The notes under the pieces were generated by a model. The model saw nothing but the letters and a program-made list of their open reading frames with translations, had not been told where the DNA came from and ran no database searches. Below are positions 41,665-50,579 of a DNA stretch of 64,000 nucleotides, piece after piece (within the stretch, counting starts at the first letter, position 1; each line of letters starts with the position of its first letter). The translations under genes were made by a program, and so were the position numbers. This DNA comes from Mycolicibacterium chitae (GTDB lineage Bacteria; Actinomycetota; Actinomycetes; Mycobacteriales; Mycobacteriaceae): assembly GCF_900637205.1 (NCBI RefSeq), contig NZ_LR134355.1, positions 496,001 through 560,000 of the forward strand. Reading direction: 5' to 3'.

Positions 41665-42657
41665 CTAGAGGTGGTGCTTGAACGAGTCGTAGTCGGCGTC
41701 GGGTTCGCCGGTGGGCCGGAAGTAGTCGATGTTGTCGATGCCGTGGCCCCACTCCTCGCGGGGCTTCCACACCGCCTCGACCCGCATGCCCATCCGCACG
41801 TCGGCCGGATCGATGTCGGTGACCAGGTGCAGGAACGGAATGTCGGCCCCGTCGAGCAGCACGTAGGCCGCGACGTAGGGCGGTTTGATGCGCTGCCCGG
41901 CGAACGGGATGTTGATCACCGCGAAGGTGGTGACGATGCCCTTGTCCGGCAGCTCGACCAGCTCGTCGAGGGTCTGCCCGGTCTTGGGGTCGGCCTCACG
42001 GGCCGGGAAGTACACCGGCCCGTCGGCACCCCGCCGCGCGCCGACCAGCCGGCCCTCCTGCAGTGCCCGCAGGTAGGCGCTCTCCGGACGGGAGGCACTG
42101 TGCTGGATCTCCACCTCGATCGGCGTGACCAGCATGGTCACCGGTTCCAGGTCGACGGCCGGCGCGGCCGCAGGCTCCGGCTGCTCGCCCAGCGCGAAGT
42201 AGGCGATGTCGGTGATCGCGCCGACGGGCTCGTCGACCCAGTGCGCGTGGACCCGCGCCCCGGTGGCGATGTCGTCGGGGCTCGCGACGTCGAGGGCGTG
42301 CAGCAGCGGGGTGTCGGCGCCGTCGAGTTTGATCAGCGCCCAGGCGAAGGGGCGGTCCAGCGGTTGGCCGTCCACCGGCTCGGGAACCCACGTCCACGAC
42401 ACCACGGTGCCGACGGATGCCACCGGTACGATCTCGCTCAACCGCTCATAGGTGACGGGGTCGTATTCGGCAGGTGGCACGTGTACCCGGCCGTCGGATC
42501 CGCGGTTGCCGACGATGCGGCGTTCGCGAAGTGCGGTGAAGAACTGACTGAGGACCGGCCCGACCGAACGGGTGTAGTCAAAGGACAGCTTCAGCGGTGC
42601 GGACAGCGGCGGCTCATGGTCATCGATCAGCGACGGGCTGCTCTGACTGGCGTTCAC
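41665..42657 (-). CDS. Tandem DUF35 (OB-fold) protein, Rv3521-like
   Basis: A 330-residue protein made of two DUF35-type repeats. The first covers about 35-160 (ending VHAHWVDEPVGAITDIAYF) and the second about 180-320 (ending VEAVWKPREEWGHGIDNIDYF). DUF35 proteins are obligate partners of Ltp-type aldolases and bind the acyl-CoA. Here the partner genes ltp4 and ltp3 follow directly. The frame is open to an ATG at 42693, but that start would place the KstR operator inside the gene, so the GTG at 42657 is preferred. It shares a divergent KstR-controlled promoter with the F420-type oxidoreductase. Confidence 0.88.
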   Translation of the reverse strand: MNASQSSPSLIDDHEPPLSAPLKLSFDYTRSVGPVLSQFFTALRERRIVGNRGSDGRVHVPPAEYDPVTYERLSEIVPVASVGTVVSWTWVPEPVDGQPLDRPFAWALIKLDGADTPLLHALDVASPDDIATGARVHAHWVDEPVGAITDIAYFALGEQPEPAAAPAVDLEPVTMLVTPIEVEIQHSASRPESAYLRALQEGRLVGARRGADGPVYFPAREADPKTGQTLDELVELPDKGIVTTFAVINIPFAGQRIKPPYVAAYVLLDGADIPFLHLVTDIDPADVRMGMRVEAVWKPREEWGHGIDNIDYFRPTGEPDADYDSFKHHL

Positions 42658-42666
42658 GGCATCGAG

Positions 42667-42680
42667 TAGAACAGGTTCTA
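42667..42680. promoter_or_regulatory. KstR operator between the DUF35-ltp operon and the F420 oxidoreductase gene
   Basis: TAGAACAGGTTCTA matches TnnAACnnGTTnnA. It lies 9 bp from the DUF35 GTG and 65 bp from the ATG of the divergent gene, so one repressor site can serve both operons. Confidence 0.85.
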
Positions 42681-42745
42681 AGAATCGTGGCAAGAACGGG
42701 TCGGCAACGCCCGGGACGGACTAGGGAAAGTTGGGGTCGGATCCG

Positions 42746-43777
42746 ATGAAGCTGGGATTGCAACTCGGGTATTGGGGCGCGCAGCCGCCCACCAACCACG
42801 CCGAACTCGTCGCGGCCGCCGAGGACGCGGGCTTCGACACCGTGTTCACCGCCGAGGCGTGGGGTTCGGACGCCTACACGCCGCTGGCCTGGTGGGGCCG
42901 CGAGACCACCCGGATGCGACTGGGCACCTCGGTGATCCAGCTGTCCGCACGCACCCCCACGGCCTGCGCCATGGCGGCGCTGACGCTCGACCACCTCTCG
43001 GGGGGACGGCACATCCTGGGGCTGGGCGTCTCCGGTCCGCAGGTGGTGGAGGGCTGGTACGGCCAGCGCTTCCCCAAGCCGTTGGCCCGTACCCGCGAAT
43101 ACATCGACATCATCCGGCAGGTGTGGGCGCGCGAGGCGCCCGTGACCAGCCCGGGACCGCACTACCCGTTGCCGCTGTCGGGGGAGGGCACCACCGGGCT
43201 GGGCAAGGCACTCAAGCCCATCACGCATCCGCGCCGCGCCGATATCCCGATCATGCTGGGCGCCGAGGGGCCCAAGAACGTGGCGCTGGCGGCCGAGATC
43301 TGCGACGGCTGGCTGCCCATCTTCTACAGCCCGCGGTTGGCGCCGATGTACAACGAGTGGCTCGACGAGGGCTTCGCCCGCCCGGGCGCCCGTCGTTCCC
43401 GGGAGGACTTCGAGATCTGCGCGACCGCCCAGGTGGTGGTGACCGACGACCGGCCGGCGGTATTGGAGCTGATCAAGCCGCACCTGGCCCTCTACATGGG
43501 CGGCATGGGCGCCGAGGACACCAACTTCCACGCCGACGTCTACCGCCGGATGGGCTACAGCGACGTCGTCGACGAGGTGACGGCGCTGTTCCGCTCGGAC
43601 CGCAAGGATCAAGCCGCGAAGGTCATCCCCGACGAGCTGGTCGACGACGCCGCGATTGTCGGCGATATCGACTACGTGCGTAAGCAAATCGCGGCCTGGG
43701 AAGCCGCCGGCGTGACCATGATGGTCGTCGGCGCGCGGACAACGGAGCAGATAAGGGACCTGACCGAGCTGGTGTAG
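42746..43777 (+). CDS. LLM-class F420-dependent oxidoreductase, Rv3520c-like
   Basis: A 343-residue luciferase-like (beta/alpha)8 protein with the F420-type signatures LGTSVIQLSARTP, GLGVSGPQVVEGWYG and IMLGAEGPKNVALAAEICDGWLP. It matches the position and length of Rv3520c. It should use coenzyme F420H2 or F420 to reduce or oxidise a pathway intermediate. The substrate is not known. The ATG at 42746 is preferred to the one at 42731 because the purine-rich GGGGTCGG stretch lies just upstream of it. Confidence 0.9.
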   Translation: MKLGLQLGYWGAQPPTNHAELVAAAEDAGFDTVFTAEAWGSDAYTPLAWWGRETTRMRLGTSVIQLSARTPTACAMAALTLDHLSGGRHILGLGVSGPQVVEGWYGQRFPKPLARTREYIDIIRQVWAREAPVTSPGPHYPLPLSGEGTTGLGKALKPITHPRRADIPIMLGAEGPKNVALAAEICDGWLPIFYSPRLAPMYNEWLDEGFARPGARRSREDFEICATAQVVVTDDRPAVLELIKPHLALYMGGMGAEDTNFHADVYRRMGYSDVVDEVTALFRSDRKDQAAKVIPDELVDDAAIVGDIDYVRKQIAAWEAAGVTMMVVGARTTEQIRDLTELV

Positions 43778-43806
43778 CGCCCGCGCCGGGGGTGGTTGCC
43801 TCTTTC

Positions 43807-43820
43807 TAGAACGCGTTCTA
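43807..43820. promoter_or_regulatory. KstR operator upstream of the acetoacetate-decarboxylase-like gene and cyp142
   Basis: TAGAACGCGTTCTA is a perfect palindrome fitting the KstR consensus. Its end is 11 bp from the ATG, so it covers the start region of the ADC-like gene / cyp142 transcript. Confidence 0.88.
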
Positions 43821-43831
43821 GATTGGGGGTG

Positions 43832-44563
43832 ATGGCCGACACACTCCGCTCCACGCACACGATCCAGGGAACCGTGCTGACGATGCCCGTGCGCATCCGC
43901 CGGGCTGACACCCACGTCGCGATGTTCTCGGTGCCGGCGGACGCCGCCCAGCGGATGATCGACTACAGCGGGCTGCGGGTCTGCGAGCACCTGCCCGGCC
44001 GCGCGGTCACCATGCTGATGCTGGTCCGCTACATCGACGGCGATCTCGGCAAGTACCACGAGTTCGGCACCGCGGTCATGGTCAACCCGCCGGGATCCGC
44101 GGCGAAGGGGCCCAAGGCGCTGGCGTCGGCGGCGGCCTTCATCCATCACCTACCGGTCGACCAGGGCTTCACGCTGGAAGCCGGCCAGAAGATCTGGGGC
44201 TTCCCGAAGATCATGGCGGACTTCACCGTTCGGGATGGGCGCACCTTCGACTTCGACGTGTCCGAGGACGGCAACCTCATCGCCGGCCTCGAGTTCCGGC
44301 CCGGGCTGTCGGTGCCGTCGGCGTTCACGTCGAAAGCCCAGGTGCTGACCACCTACAGCCACACCGGCGGCATCACCCGCGAAATCCCCTGGGAGATGAA
44401 GAATTCCGGGATGCGGGCCCGGCTGGGCGGGGCGCGGCTGCGCCTGGGCGCGCACCCCTACGCCGACGAACTACGCACGCTCGGTCTGCCGAAACGACCG
44501 TTCGCCACCCAATCTTCTGCCAATGTCGAGATGACGTTCGGCGACGCCACCGAGATTCGATAA
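43832..44563 (+). CDS. Acetoacetate-decarboxylase-fold protein
   Basis: A 243-residue protein resembling the ADC family (HEFGTAVMVNPPG, LEAGQKIWGFPKIMADF, WEMKNSGM). The Lys in IWGFPKIMAD corresponds by position to the catalytic Lys region of acetoacetate decarboxylase, but real decarboxylation is unproven for this group. The gene is probably the counterpart of Rv3519. It lies 24 bp before cyp142 and shares its KstR operator. The ATG at 43832 is used because an upstream ATG at 43796 would include the operator. Confidence 0.82.
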   Translation: MADTLRSTHTIQGTVLTMPVRIRRADTHVAMFSVPADAAQRMIDYSGLRVCEHLPGRAVTMLMLVRYIDGDLGKYHEFGTAVMVNPPGSAAKGPKALASAAAFIHHLPVDQGFTLEAGQKIWGFPKIMADFTVRDGRTFDFDVSEDGNLIAGLEFRPGLSVPSAFTSKAQVLTTYSHTGGITREIPWEMKNSGMRARLGGARLRLGAHPYADELRTLGLPKRPFATQSSANVEMTFGDATEIR

Positions 44564-44587
44564 CTGCGCAAGGGAGCACGGAGACCG

Positions 44588-45784
44588 ATGACTGCCACGA
44601 TCCTCGACGTCGACCTGACCGACGGCAACTTCTACGCAGACGGCGGGGCCCGGGAGGCGTACAAGTGGATGCGCGCCCACCAACCGGTGTTCCGTGACCG
44701 CAACGGCCTGGCCGCCGCGACCACCTATCAGGCGGTCCTGGATGCCGAGCGCAACCCCGAGGTGTTCTCCAGCACCGGCGGGATCCGGCCGGATCAGCCC
44801 GGCATGCCGTACATGATCGACATGGACGACCCCGCACACCTGTTGCGCCGCAAGCTCGTCAACGCCGGCTTCACCCGCAAGCGGGTGATGGACAAGGTGC
44901 CGTCCATCGAGCGGTTGTGCGACACCCTGATCGATGGGGTGATCGAACGCGGCGAATGCGACTACGTCCGCAGCATCGCCGCGCCGCTGCCGATGGCCGT
45001 CATCGGCGACATGCTCGGGGTGCTGCCCGAGGAGCGGGAGATGCTGCTGACCTGGTCCGACGACCTGGTCTGCGGGTTGAGCTCGCACCTGGACGAGTCG
45101 GCCGTCACCAAGCTGATGGAGACCTTCGCCGCCTACACCGCCTTCACCATGGAGGTCATCAAGCAGCGCCGCGCCGAGCCCACCGAGGACCTGTTCTCGG
45201 TACTGGTCAACGCCGAGGTCGAGGGCCAGCAGCTCTCCGACGACGAGATCGTCATGGAGACCCTGCTGATCCTCATCGGCGGCGACGAGACCACCCGGCA
45301 CACGCTGTCCGGCGGCACCGAGGCGCTGCTGCGGCACCGCGATCAGTGGGAGCAGGTGGTGGCCAACCCCGACCTGCTGACCGACGCGATCGAGGAGATG
45401 CTGCGCTGGACCTCGCCGGTGAAGAACATGTGTCGCACGCTGACCCAGGACATCGACTTCCACGGCACCGAGCTCAAGGCCGGCGAGAAGATCATGCTGA
45501 TGTTCGAATCGGCGAACTTCGACGAGACCGTGTTCGAGGATCCGGACAGCTTCCGCATCGACCGAAACCCCAACAGCCACGTGGCCTTTGGCTTCGGCAC
45601 GCACTTCTGCATGGGCAATCAGCTGGCCCGCCTGGAGCTGAAGCTGATGCTCTCGCGGGTCATCGCGCGGATGCCCGATCTCCGGTTGGCCGACGAGAGC
45701 CGGCTGCCGCTGCGGCCGGCGAACTTCGTGTCCGGCCTCGAGGAGATGCCGGTGTTGTTCACCCCGGGCCAGCGGCTCGGCTAG
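44588..45784 (+). CDS. cyp142: Cytochrome P450 CYP142, sterol C26/C27 hydroxylase
   Basis: A 398-residue P450, the same length as I recall for CYP142A1 and clearly collinear with it. The I-helix motif is GGDETTRH, ExxR follows, and the heme-binding motif is FGFGTHFCMGNQ with Cys341. CYP142 oxidises the terminal side-chain carbon of cholesterol or cholestenone to the carboxylic acid, overlapping in role with CYP125 (not in the window). The acid is then activated by FadD19, encoded nearby. ATG has GGGAGCACGGAG upstream. Confidence 0.94.
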   Translation: MTATILDVDLTDGNFYADGGAREAYKWMRAHQPVFRDRNGLAAATTYQAVLDAERNPEVFSSTGGIRPDQPGMPYMIDMDDPAHLLRRKLVNAGFTRKRVMDKVPSIERLCDTLIDGVIERGECDYVRSIAAPLPMAVIGDMLGVLPEEREMLLTWSDDLVCGLSSHLDESAVTKLMETFAAYTAFTMEVIKQRRAEPTEDLFSVLVNAEVEGQQLSDDEIVMETLLILIGGDETTRHTLSGGTEALLRHRDQWEQVVANPDLLTDAIEEMLRWTSPVKNMCRTLTQDIDFHGTELKAGEKIMLMFESANFDETVFEDPDSFRIDRNPNSHVAFGFGTHFCMGNQLARLELKLMLSRVIARMPDLRLADESRLPLRPANFVSGLEEMPVLFTPGQRLG

Positions 45785-45800
45785 GTGTGCTGGTTCCTCG

Positions 45801-45858
45801 TCGACTGTGCGGATTCCTCCGCGCCAGTCCGGTTTTGCGTCGAGAATTGCACAGTCGA
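45801..45858. repeat. Inverted-repeat hairpin left of the DUF559 gene
   Basis: TCGACTGTGC (45801-45810) is perfectly inverted as GCACAGTCGA (45849-45858) with a 38-base spacer. It follows the cyp142 stop by 16 bp and could act as its terminator, but the same arm sequence recurs on the far side of the DUF559 gene. Confidence 0.7.
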
Positions 45859-45912
45859 ACCGCCTGTGGATGACGGTCGGCGCCGCTGCGCCGAAGCTGT
45901 CAATCTGCCCTG

Positions 45913-46782
45913 GTGCAGCTCAATTGGCCATTTCGGGCGTCTGAGGCGTTGGACGCCGGCCGGATCACCTCTCGAGAGCTGCGGCGAACCTGTGTGCCCG
46001 TTTACCCGGGGGTCTGGGTTCCCCGCGATGTCGAGTTGTCGCACCGTAGCTACGCCCGCGCAGCCTGGTTATGGTCCCGGCGCAGCGGCATACCCGCGGG
46101 GTTGTCCGCGGCGGCGGTGCTGGGTTCGAAATGGATCGATGCGAACAAGCCTGTCGAGTTGATCCACACCAATCGGCGTCCGCCCAGCGGCATCATCGTC
46201 CACACGGACGCCTTGAGCTCAGGTGAAACCCAATTGGCCTCGGGTATGTCGATCACAACGCCTGCGCGAACAGCGTTCGATCTAGGTCGTCGCCTGCCGC
46301 TGACAGAGGGCGTCCAGCGCATCGATGCGTTGCTCAACGCCACCGGTATCAAAATTGGTGATATCGAGGACATCATTGCCGCGCATCCCGGGGCCCGCGG
46401 GGTTCGACAATTGCGGCGGACGCTGACGCTCGTCGACTCCGGTGCGGAGTCTCCCTACGAATCGCTGACCCGACTGCTGTTGGTGCAGGCCGGGTTTCCG
46501 CGACCTGAGACACAGCTCGAGGTGTTCGAGGAATGCGGCGCGCTCTTTGCGCGCCTGGATATGGGTTGGTGCGAGTATGGCGTCGGCGTCGATTTCGACG
46601 GCGCTCAGCACTGGACGGATCCGCGCCGGCGCAGCTGGGATGTCGAGCGGTACGCGCGATTGCCCGAACTCGGCTGGATCGACATCCGGGTGACTGCCGG
46701 AATGCTGCATAACCGACGCAGCGCCTTCTTCGACCGAGTGGGCGCAGCGCTGATGAGTCGCGGCTGCCCAAGAACGTGGTGA
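45913..46782 (+). CDS. DUF559-type (Vsr/PD-(D/E)XK-like) protein, Rv3517-like
   Basis: A 289-residue protein with an N-terminal AbiEi/helix-turn-helix-like region (ITSRELRRTCVPVYPGVWVP) and a C-terminal stretch typical of DUF559 nuclease-fold proteins: VGVDFDGAQHWTDP, then RSWDVERYARLPELGWIDIRVTAGML. The Asp of DFDG, the His of QHW and the downstream Asp/Arg resemble the active site of very-short-patch-repair endonucleases. GTG is the start. It sits between cyp142 and echA19, as Rv3517 does in M. tuberculosis, with no KstR site of its own. Its function is unknown. Nuclease activity is an inference from fold resemblance. Confidence 0.75.
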   Translation: MQLNWPFRASEALDAGRITSRELRRTCVPVYPGVWVPRDVELSHRSYARAAWLWSRRSGIPAGLSAAAVLGSKWIDANKPVELIHTNRRPPSGIIVHTDALSSGETQLASGMSITTPARTAFDLGRRLPLTEGVQRIDALLNATGIKIGDIEDIIAAHPGARGVRQLRRTLTLVDSGAESPYESLTRLLLVQAGFPRPETQLEVFEECGALFARLDMGWCEYGVGVDFDGAQHWTDPRRRSWDVERYARLPELGWIDIRVTAGMLHNRRSAFFDRVGAALMSRGCPRTW

Positions 46783-46836
46783 CTGTGCGATTTCGTACGC
46801 AAAATTGGCAAAAAGCGGACGAATACGCACAGTCGA
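46781..46836. repeat. Inverted-repeat hairpin right of the DUF559 gene
   Basis: GACTGTGCGATTTCGT (46781-46796) pairs with ACGAATACGCACAGTC (46819-46834) with two mismatches and a 22-base loop. It begins inside the DUF559 stop codon and ends in GCACAGTCGA, the inverse of the outer end of the left hairpin. It could be a bidirectional terminator between the convergent DUF559 and echA19 genes. Confidence 0.75.
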
Positions 46837-46880
46837 CGGGGCCGACCGAGTGACGGCCGACGTCGGGCTTGCGGTCCCCG

Positions 46881-47687
46881 CTACTTCATCTGGAAGTTCG
46901 GCTTGCGCTTCTCGGCGAACGCGCGCGGGCCCTCCTTGGAGTCCTCGGAGAGGAACACCGGGATGCCGTTCTTGGTGTCGGGGACGAAGGCGTCGTTCTC
47001 GTGCATGCCCTCGGTCTCCCGGATGGTCTTCAGGATGGCCTGTACTGCCAAGGGGCCGTTGTTGTTGATGACCTCGGCGATCTCGAGCGCCTTGTCCAGC
47101 GCCGAACCGTCCGGCACGACATGGCCGATCAGGCCGAACTCGCGGGCCTCGGCGGCGGTGATGTGCCGTCCGGTCAGCAGGATGTCGCAGGCGATCGTGT
47201 ACGGGATCTGCCGGACCAGGCGCACCGCGGACCCGCCCATCGGGTACAGGCTCCACTTGGCCTCGGACACCCCGAACTTGGCGCTCTCGCCGGCCACCCG
47301 GATGTCGGTGCCCTGCAGGATCTCGGTGCCCCCGGCGATCGCGGCGCCCTCGACGGCGGCGATCAGCGGCTTGGTCAACCGGCGGCCCTTGAGCAGGCCG
47401 TCGATGCGGGTGGGGTCGTAGCCGGCCTTGAAGGTGTCGCCCGGGGCCTGCTTGTTGGCGTTCTTCAGGTCCATGCCCGCGCAGAACGCGCCGCCGGCCC
47501 CGGTCAGGACGCAACTCCGGATCTCCGGATCGTTGTCGACGCGGTCCCAGGCGTCGACCATTATCGAGAGCATCTCACCGGTGAGGGCGTTCTTGCGCTC
47601 CGGCCGGTTCATCGTGACGATCAGCGTGTGTCCGCGCTGCTCTACCAGGGCATGCGGCTGTTCGGCAGCACTCTCAGCATCGCTCAC
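46881..47687 (-). CDS. echA19: Enoyl-CoA hydratase EchA19 (sterol side chain)
   Basis: A 268-residue crotonase-family protein with [15 protein letters not shown], the oxyanion-hole region [19 protein letters not shown] and the catalytic Glu in [12 protein letters not shown]. EchA19 of M. tuberculosis hydrates steroid enoyl-CoA intermediates in side-chain beta-oxidation. GTG at 47687 is chosen because GGAAGGCGG precedes it and the family aligns from there. An open frame to 47795 would cross the KstR operator. It diverges from fadD19 and converges with the DUF559 gene. Confidence 0.93.
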   Translation of the reverse strand: MSDAESAAEQPHALVEQRGHTLIVTMNRPERKNALTGEMLSIMVDAWDRVDNDPEIRSCVLTGAGGAFCAGMDLKNANKQAPGDTFKAGYDPTRIDGLLKGRRLTKPLIAAVEGAAIAGGTEILQGTDIRVAGESAKFGVSEAKWSLYPMGGSAVRLVRQIPYTIACDILLTGRHITAAEAREFGLIGHVVPDGSALDKALEIAEVINNNGPLAVQAILKTIRETEGMHENDAFVPDTKNGIPVFLSEDSKEGPRAFAEKRKPNFQMK

Positions 47688-47732
47688 GATGGACCCGCCT
47701 TCCTGCATCTTTGTCAGAAACTTGTCTCGAAA

Positions 47733-47746
47733 TGTAACACGTTCTA
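47733..47746. promoter_or_regulatory. KstR operator between echA19 and fadD19
   Basis: TGTAACACGTTCTA fits TnnAACnnGTTnnA. It lies 11 bp before the fadD19 ATG and 45 bp before the echA19 GTG, a shared operator in a divergent promoter. Confidence 0.87.
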
Positions 47747-47757
47747 GTTTAGGAGCC

Positions 47758-49419
47758 ATGGCCCTCAACATCGCCGATCTCGCCGAGCATGCCATCGACG
47801 CCGTGCCCGACCGCGTCGCCCTGATTTGTGGTGACGAACAGCTGACCTACGCCCAACTCGAGGAGCGGGCCAACCGGCTCGCGCACTACCTCATCGATCA
47901 GGGCGTCAAGAAGGACGACAAGGTCGGGCTGTACTGCCGCAACCGGATCGAGATCGTGATCGGGATGCTCGGCATCGTCAAGGCCGGCGCCATCCTGGTC
48001 AACGTCAACTTCCGGTACGTCGAGGGCGAACTGCGCTACCTGTTCGACAACTCCGACATGGTAGCGCTGATCCACGAACGGCAATACTCCGACCGGGTGG
48101 CCAACGTGCTGCCGGACACCCCGCGCATCAACACGGTGCTGGTCGTCGAGGACGGCTCCGATCTGGATTATCAGCGCTACGGCGGCGTGGAGTTCGAGAC
48201 CGCGCTGGCGCAGGGCTCACCCGAGCGGGACTTCGGTCCGCGCAGCGAGGACGACATCTACCTGCTCTACACCGGCGGGACCACCGGGTTCCCCAAGGGT
48301 GTGATGTGGCGCCACGAGGACATTTACCGAGTGTTGTTCGGCGGCACCGACTTTGCCACCGGCGAACCCGTCGCCGACGAGTACGGCCTGGCCCGGCAGG
48401 CCAAGGACAATCCGCCGATGATCCGGCTGCCCATCCCGCCGATGATCCACGGCGCCACGCAGTCGGCGACCTGGATGGCGCTGTTCACCGGCCACACCGT
48501 GGTGCTGACGCCGGAATTCGACGCCGACCAGATCTGGCGAATGATCCACGAGCACAAGGTCAACCTGCTGTTCTTCACCGGTGATGCGATGGCCCGGCCG
48601 CTGCTCGACGCGCTGCTCGCGGCCCAGGACGCCGGCGAGGAGTACGACCTGTCCTCGCTGTTCCTGCTGGCCAGCACCGCGGCGCTGTTCTCGACGAGCC
48701 TCAAGGAGAAGTTCGTCGAACTGCTGCCCAACCGCATCATCACCGATTCGATCGGCTCCTCGGAGACCGGGTTCGGCGGCACCAGCATCGTCGCCAAGGG
48801 GCAGTCGCACACCGGCGGGCCGCGGGTGACCATCGACAAGAGCACCGTGGTGCTCGACGACGACGGCAACGAGGTCCAGCCCGGCTCCGGCGTCCGCGGC
48901 GTGATCGCCAAGCGGGGCCACATTCCCGTCGGCTATTACAAGGACGAGAAGAAGACCGCCGAGACGTTCAAGACCTTCCACGGCGTGCGCTACGCCATCC
49001 CGGGCGACTACGCCGAGGTCGAGGCCGACGGCAGCGTCACCATGCTGGGCCGCGGCTCGGTGTCGATCAACAGCGGCGGCGAGAAGATCTACCCCGAAGA
49101 GGTCGAGGCCGCGCTCAAGGGCCACCCGGATGTGTTCGACGCGCTGGTGGTCGGCGTGCCCGATCCGCGCTTCGGCCAACACGTCGCCGCGGTGGTGCAG
49201 CCCCGCGAGGGCGCCCGCCCCGCACTGGCGGACCTGGACGCCTTCGTGCGCACGCAGATCGCGGGATACAAAGTGCCCCGCAGCCTTTGGCTGGTCGACG
49301 AGGTCATGCGGTCCCCGGCGGGCAAGCCCGACTACCGGTGGGCCAAGGATCAAACCGAAGCCCGACCCGCCGACGAGGTGCACGCCAACCATGCGGCCAC
49401 ACAGGGAGCGAAAGCCTAA
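47758..49419 (+). CDS. fadD19: Steroid-CoA ligase FadD19 (C8 side chain)
   Basis: A 553-residue acyl-CoA synthetase with [21 protein letters not shown], the motif GSSETGFGG, and C-terminal [15 protein letters not shown] and [12 protein letters not shown]. It matches FadD19, which activates 3-oxocholest-4-en-26-oate (C8 side chain) to its CoA thioester and is needed for C24-branched sterols. ATG at 47758 has an AGGAG site six bases upstream. The longer open frame from 47428 runs through echA19 and is spurious. The stop codon abuts the next gene's ATG. Confidence 0.95.
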   Translation: MALNIADLAEHAIDAVPDRVALICGDEQLTYAQLEERANRLAHYLIDQGVKKDDKVGLYCRNRIEIVIGMLGIVKAGAILVNVNFRYVEGELRYLFDNSDMVALIHERQYSDRVANVLPDTPRINTVLVVEDGSDLDYQRYGGVEFETALAQGSPERDFGPRSEDDIYLLYTGGTTGFPKGVMWRHEDIYRVLFGGTDFATGEPVADEYGLARQAKDNPPMIRLPIPPMIHGATQSATWMALFTGHTVVLTPEFDADQIWRMIHEHKVNLLFFTGDAMARPLLDALLAAQDAGEEYDLSSLFLLASTAALFSTSLKEKFVELLPNRIITDSIGSSETGFGGTSIVAKGQSHTGGPRVTIDKSTVVLDDDGNEVQPGSGVRGVIAKRGHIPVGYYKDEKKTAETFKTFHGVRYAIPGDYAEVEADGSVTMLGRGSVSINSGGEKIYPEEVEAALKGHPDVFDALVVGVPDPRFGQHVAAVVQPREGARPALADLDAFVRTQIAGYKVPRSLWLVDEVMRSPAGKPDYRWAKDQTEARPADEVHANHAATQGAKA

Positions 49420-50541
49420 ATGCGTACAGAACTCTGCGATCGGTTCGGCATCGAATATCCGATCTTCGTCTTCACCCCGTCGGAGAAGGTCGCGGCCGCG
49501 GTGAGTCGCGCGGGCGGACTCGGCGTACTCGGCTGCGTGCGCTTCAACGACGCCGAGGACCTCGAGAACGTCCTGTGCTGGATGGACGAGAACACCGACG
49601 GCAAGCCCTACGGTGTCGACGTCGTCATGCCGGCCAAGGTGCCCACCGAGGGCAGCGCCGTCGACATCGACAAGCTGATCCCGCAGACCCACCGCGACTT
49701 CGTCGACAAGACGCTGGCCGACCTCGGCGTCCCGCCGCTGTCCGACGACGGCGACCGCAACGAGGGCGTGCTGGGCTGGCTGCACTCCGTGGCGCGCAGC
49801 CACGTCGACGTCGCGCTCAAGCACCCGATCAAGCTCATCGCCAACGCGCTCGGATCGCCGCCGAAGGACGTCATCGACCAGGTGCACGCCGCCGGCGTTC
49901 CCGTTGCGGCACTGGCCGGTTCGGCCAAGCACGCGCTGCGGCACGTGGAGAACGGCGTCGATATCGTCGTCGCACAGGGCCACGAGGCCGGCGGGCACAC
50001 CGGCGAGATCGGCTCGATGGTGCTGTGGCCCGAGATCGTCGACGCCCTCGACGGCAAGGCCCCGGTGCTGGCCGCCGGCGGCATCGGCACCGGTCGGCAG
50101 GTCGCCGCGGCGCTGGCCCTGGGCGCCCAGGGCGTGTGGATGGGGTCGGCGTTCCTCACCGCCGCCGAGTACGACCTGGGCGTGCGCCTGGAGTCCGGCC
50201 GCTCAGTGGTGCAGGAAGCCATGCTCAAGGCGACCTCCGCGGACACCGTGCGCCGCCGGATCTACACCGGTAAGCCCGCGCGGCTGCTCAAGAGCCGCTG
50301 GACCGATGCGTGGGATGCCGAGGGCGCGCCCGAGCCGCTGCCGATGCCGCTGCAGAACATCCTGGTCAGCGGGGCGCATCAGCGGATGAGCGAATCCAGC
50401 GATCCGAGCACCGTCGCGATGCCGGTCGGGCAGATCGTCGGCCGGATGAACGAGATCCGCCCGGTCGCCGACATCGTCGCCGAGTTGGTCGAGGGCTTCG
50501 AGAGCGCCTCGCAGCGATTGAACACCATCCGCGAAGGCTGA
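49420..50541 (+). CDS. Nitronate-monooxygenase-family flavoprotein
   Basis: A 373-residue FMN-binding TIM-barrel protein of the nitronate monooxygenase / 2-nitropropane dioxygenase family. Visible features are IEYPIFVF at the start, GGLGVLG, the phosphate-binding region QGHEAGGHTGEIG, and APVLAAGGIGTGRQVAAALALGAQGVWMGSAF. It starts immediately after the fadD19 stop, so the two are almost certainly co-transcribed. IpdC, another family member, reduces a late steroid CoA intermediate, so a reductase role in sterol catabolism is plausible. This gene is not clearly IpdC and the substrate is unknown. I do not recall a counterpart beside fadD19 in M. tuberculosis. Confidence 0.85.
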   Translation: MRTELCDRFGIEYPIFVFTPSEKVAAAVSRAGGLGVLGCVRFNDAEDLENVLCWMDENTDGKPYGVDVVMPAKVPTEGSAVDIDKLIPQTHRDFVDKTLADLGVPPLSDDGDRNEGVLGWLHSVARSHVDVALKHPIKLIANALGSPPKDVIDQVHAAGVPVAALAGSAKHALRHVENGVDIVVAQGHEAGGHTGEIGSMVLWPEIVDALDGKAPVLAAGGIGTGRQVAAALALGAQGVWMGSAFLTAAEYDLGVRLESGRSVVQEAMLKATSADTVRRRIYTGKPARLLKSRWTDAWDAEGAPEPLPMPLQNILVSGAHQRMSESSDPSTVAMPVGQIVGRMNEIRPVADIVAELVEGFESASQRLNTIREG

Positions 50542-50579
50542 ACCAGGGACTTCGTCTTCCACCGCTAGAGTCGACCGGG

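Noticed and set aside
45801..46836. The DUF559 unit as a recent insertion sequence
   Set aside because: It lacks target duplications that I can see, and a gene of this type occupies the same place between cyp142 and echA19 in M. tuberculosis (Rv3517), so it is an old resident. The repeats are still reported as unusual.
47428..49419. A 663-residue version of FadD19
   Set aside because: The extra N-terminus is antisense to echA19 and crosses the KstR operator. The ATG at 47758 has AGGAG and aligns with the family.
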